From positions 1-6,247 of the forward strand of contig PUMS01000084.1 in the NCBI GenBank assembly GCA_003551485.1: a stretch of 6,247 nt of DNA, written 5' to 3'. The DNA is from Phycisphaeraceae bacterium. GTDB lineage: Bacteria; Planctomycetota; Phycisphaerae; Phycisphaerales; Phycisphaeraceae. The notes below the pieces were generated by a model. That model saw only the letters and a list, made by a program, of their open reading frames with translations. It did not search any database and was not told the DNA's origin. This document shows positions 6,208 through 6,247 of this stretch, in pieces; the first letter of the stretch is position 1; each line of letters begins with the position of its first letter. The position numbers were made by a program, and so were the translations under genes.

Positions 6208-6247
6208 CAGGCCTTCTCCTTGACCAGCAGTGCCAGGCGAAGCTGCG
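6207..6247 (-). CDS. Partial upstream gene: last 12 codons and stop
   Basis: Reading into the window from the right edge, the frame ending in the TGA that overlaps the GTPase start encodes QLRLALLVKEKA and then stops. The one-base TGATG overlap and the ribosome site embedded in it make this a likely real 3' end. Twelve residues are too few to name a family. From the usual neighbourhood of DUF3482 GTPases I would guess a DUF2868 protein, but that is context only. Confidence 0.5.
   Translation of the reverse strand, partial: QLRLALLVKEKA
6216..6221 (-). promoter_or_regulatory. Ribosome binding site of the GTPase gene
   Basis: AAGGAG on the minus strand lies eight bases before ATG 6207, inside the final codons of the upstream gene. 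It supports this start and coupled translation. Confidence 0.7.

Noticed and set aside
1..6247. CRISPR array, tRNA, rRNA or insertion-sequence transposase
   Set aside because: I found no regularly spaced repeats, no cloverleaf-like tRNA candidate and no transposase coding region on either strand.

Overview
The window is GC-rich bacterial DNA with tight gene packing, overlapping start/stop codons, Shine-Dalgarno-type ribosome sites in front of some genes and a pair of REP-like palindromes. These traits, and a DUF3482-type GTPase that I know mainly from proteobacteria, suggest a high-GC proteobacterium. Other GC-rich phyla such as Planctomycetota are not excluded, and no rRNA or marker gene settles it. 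A glycyl radical enzyme implies that the host spends at least part of its life without oxygen.

Layout. (1) 1-1914, minus strand: a two-gene operon with a compact radical-SAM activase first and, overlapping it by 7 nt, a glycyl radical enzyme whose 3' part, including the glycyl radical loop, lies beyond the left edge. (2) About 1915-2376: a divergent intergenic region with a plausible promoter for the activase operon, an 11-bp direct repeat spaced 33 bp apart around that promoter, an 87-nt imperfect palindrome, an 8-bp dyad, and a very GC-rich hairpin just before the next gene. (3) 2377-4491, plus strand: a 704-residue ClC-family anion transport protein with a fused cytoplasmic tail of two CBS domains and a TrkA_C/RCK_C-like domain. 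It begins at a TTG codon. (4) 4492-4809: a convergent intergenic region with a possible terminator hairpin and two 40-bp GTAG-type REP units in inverted orientation. (5) 4810-6207, minus strand: a 465-residue GTPase with a DUF3482-like C-terminal region, translationally coupled (TGATG) to an upstream gene of which only the last 12 codons are present.

How the genes work together. The activase would install the glycyl radical on its partner enzyme under anoxic conditions; the substrate cannot be told from this fragment. The ClC protein moves anions across the inner membrane and its tail probably senses nucleotides or another ligand. The GTPase pairs with its upstream neighbour. I see no sequence evidence linking the three blocks functionally.

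The most interesting points are the ClC protein, where the ion-path serine, gating glutamate, internal proton glutamate and pore tyrosine all appear replaced; the pairing of a GCxE-type glycyl radical enzyme with a PFL-activase-sized activating enzyme; and the palindromic elements in the two intergenic regions.
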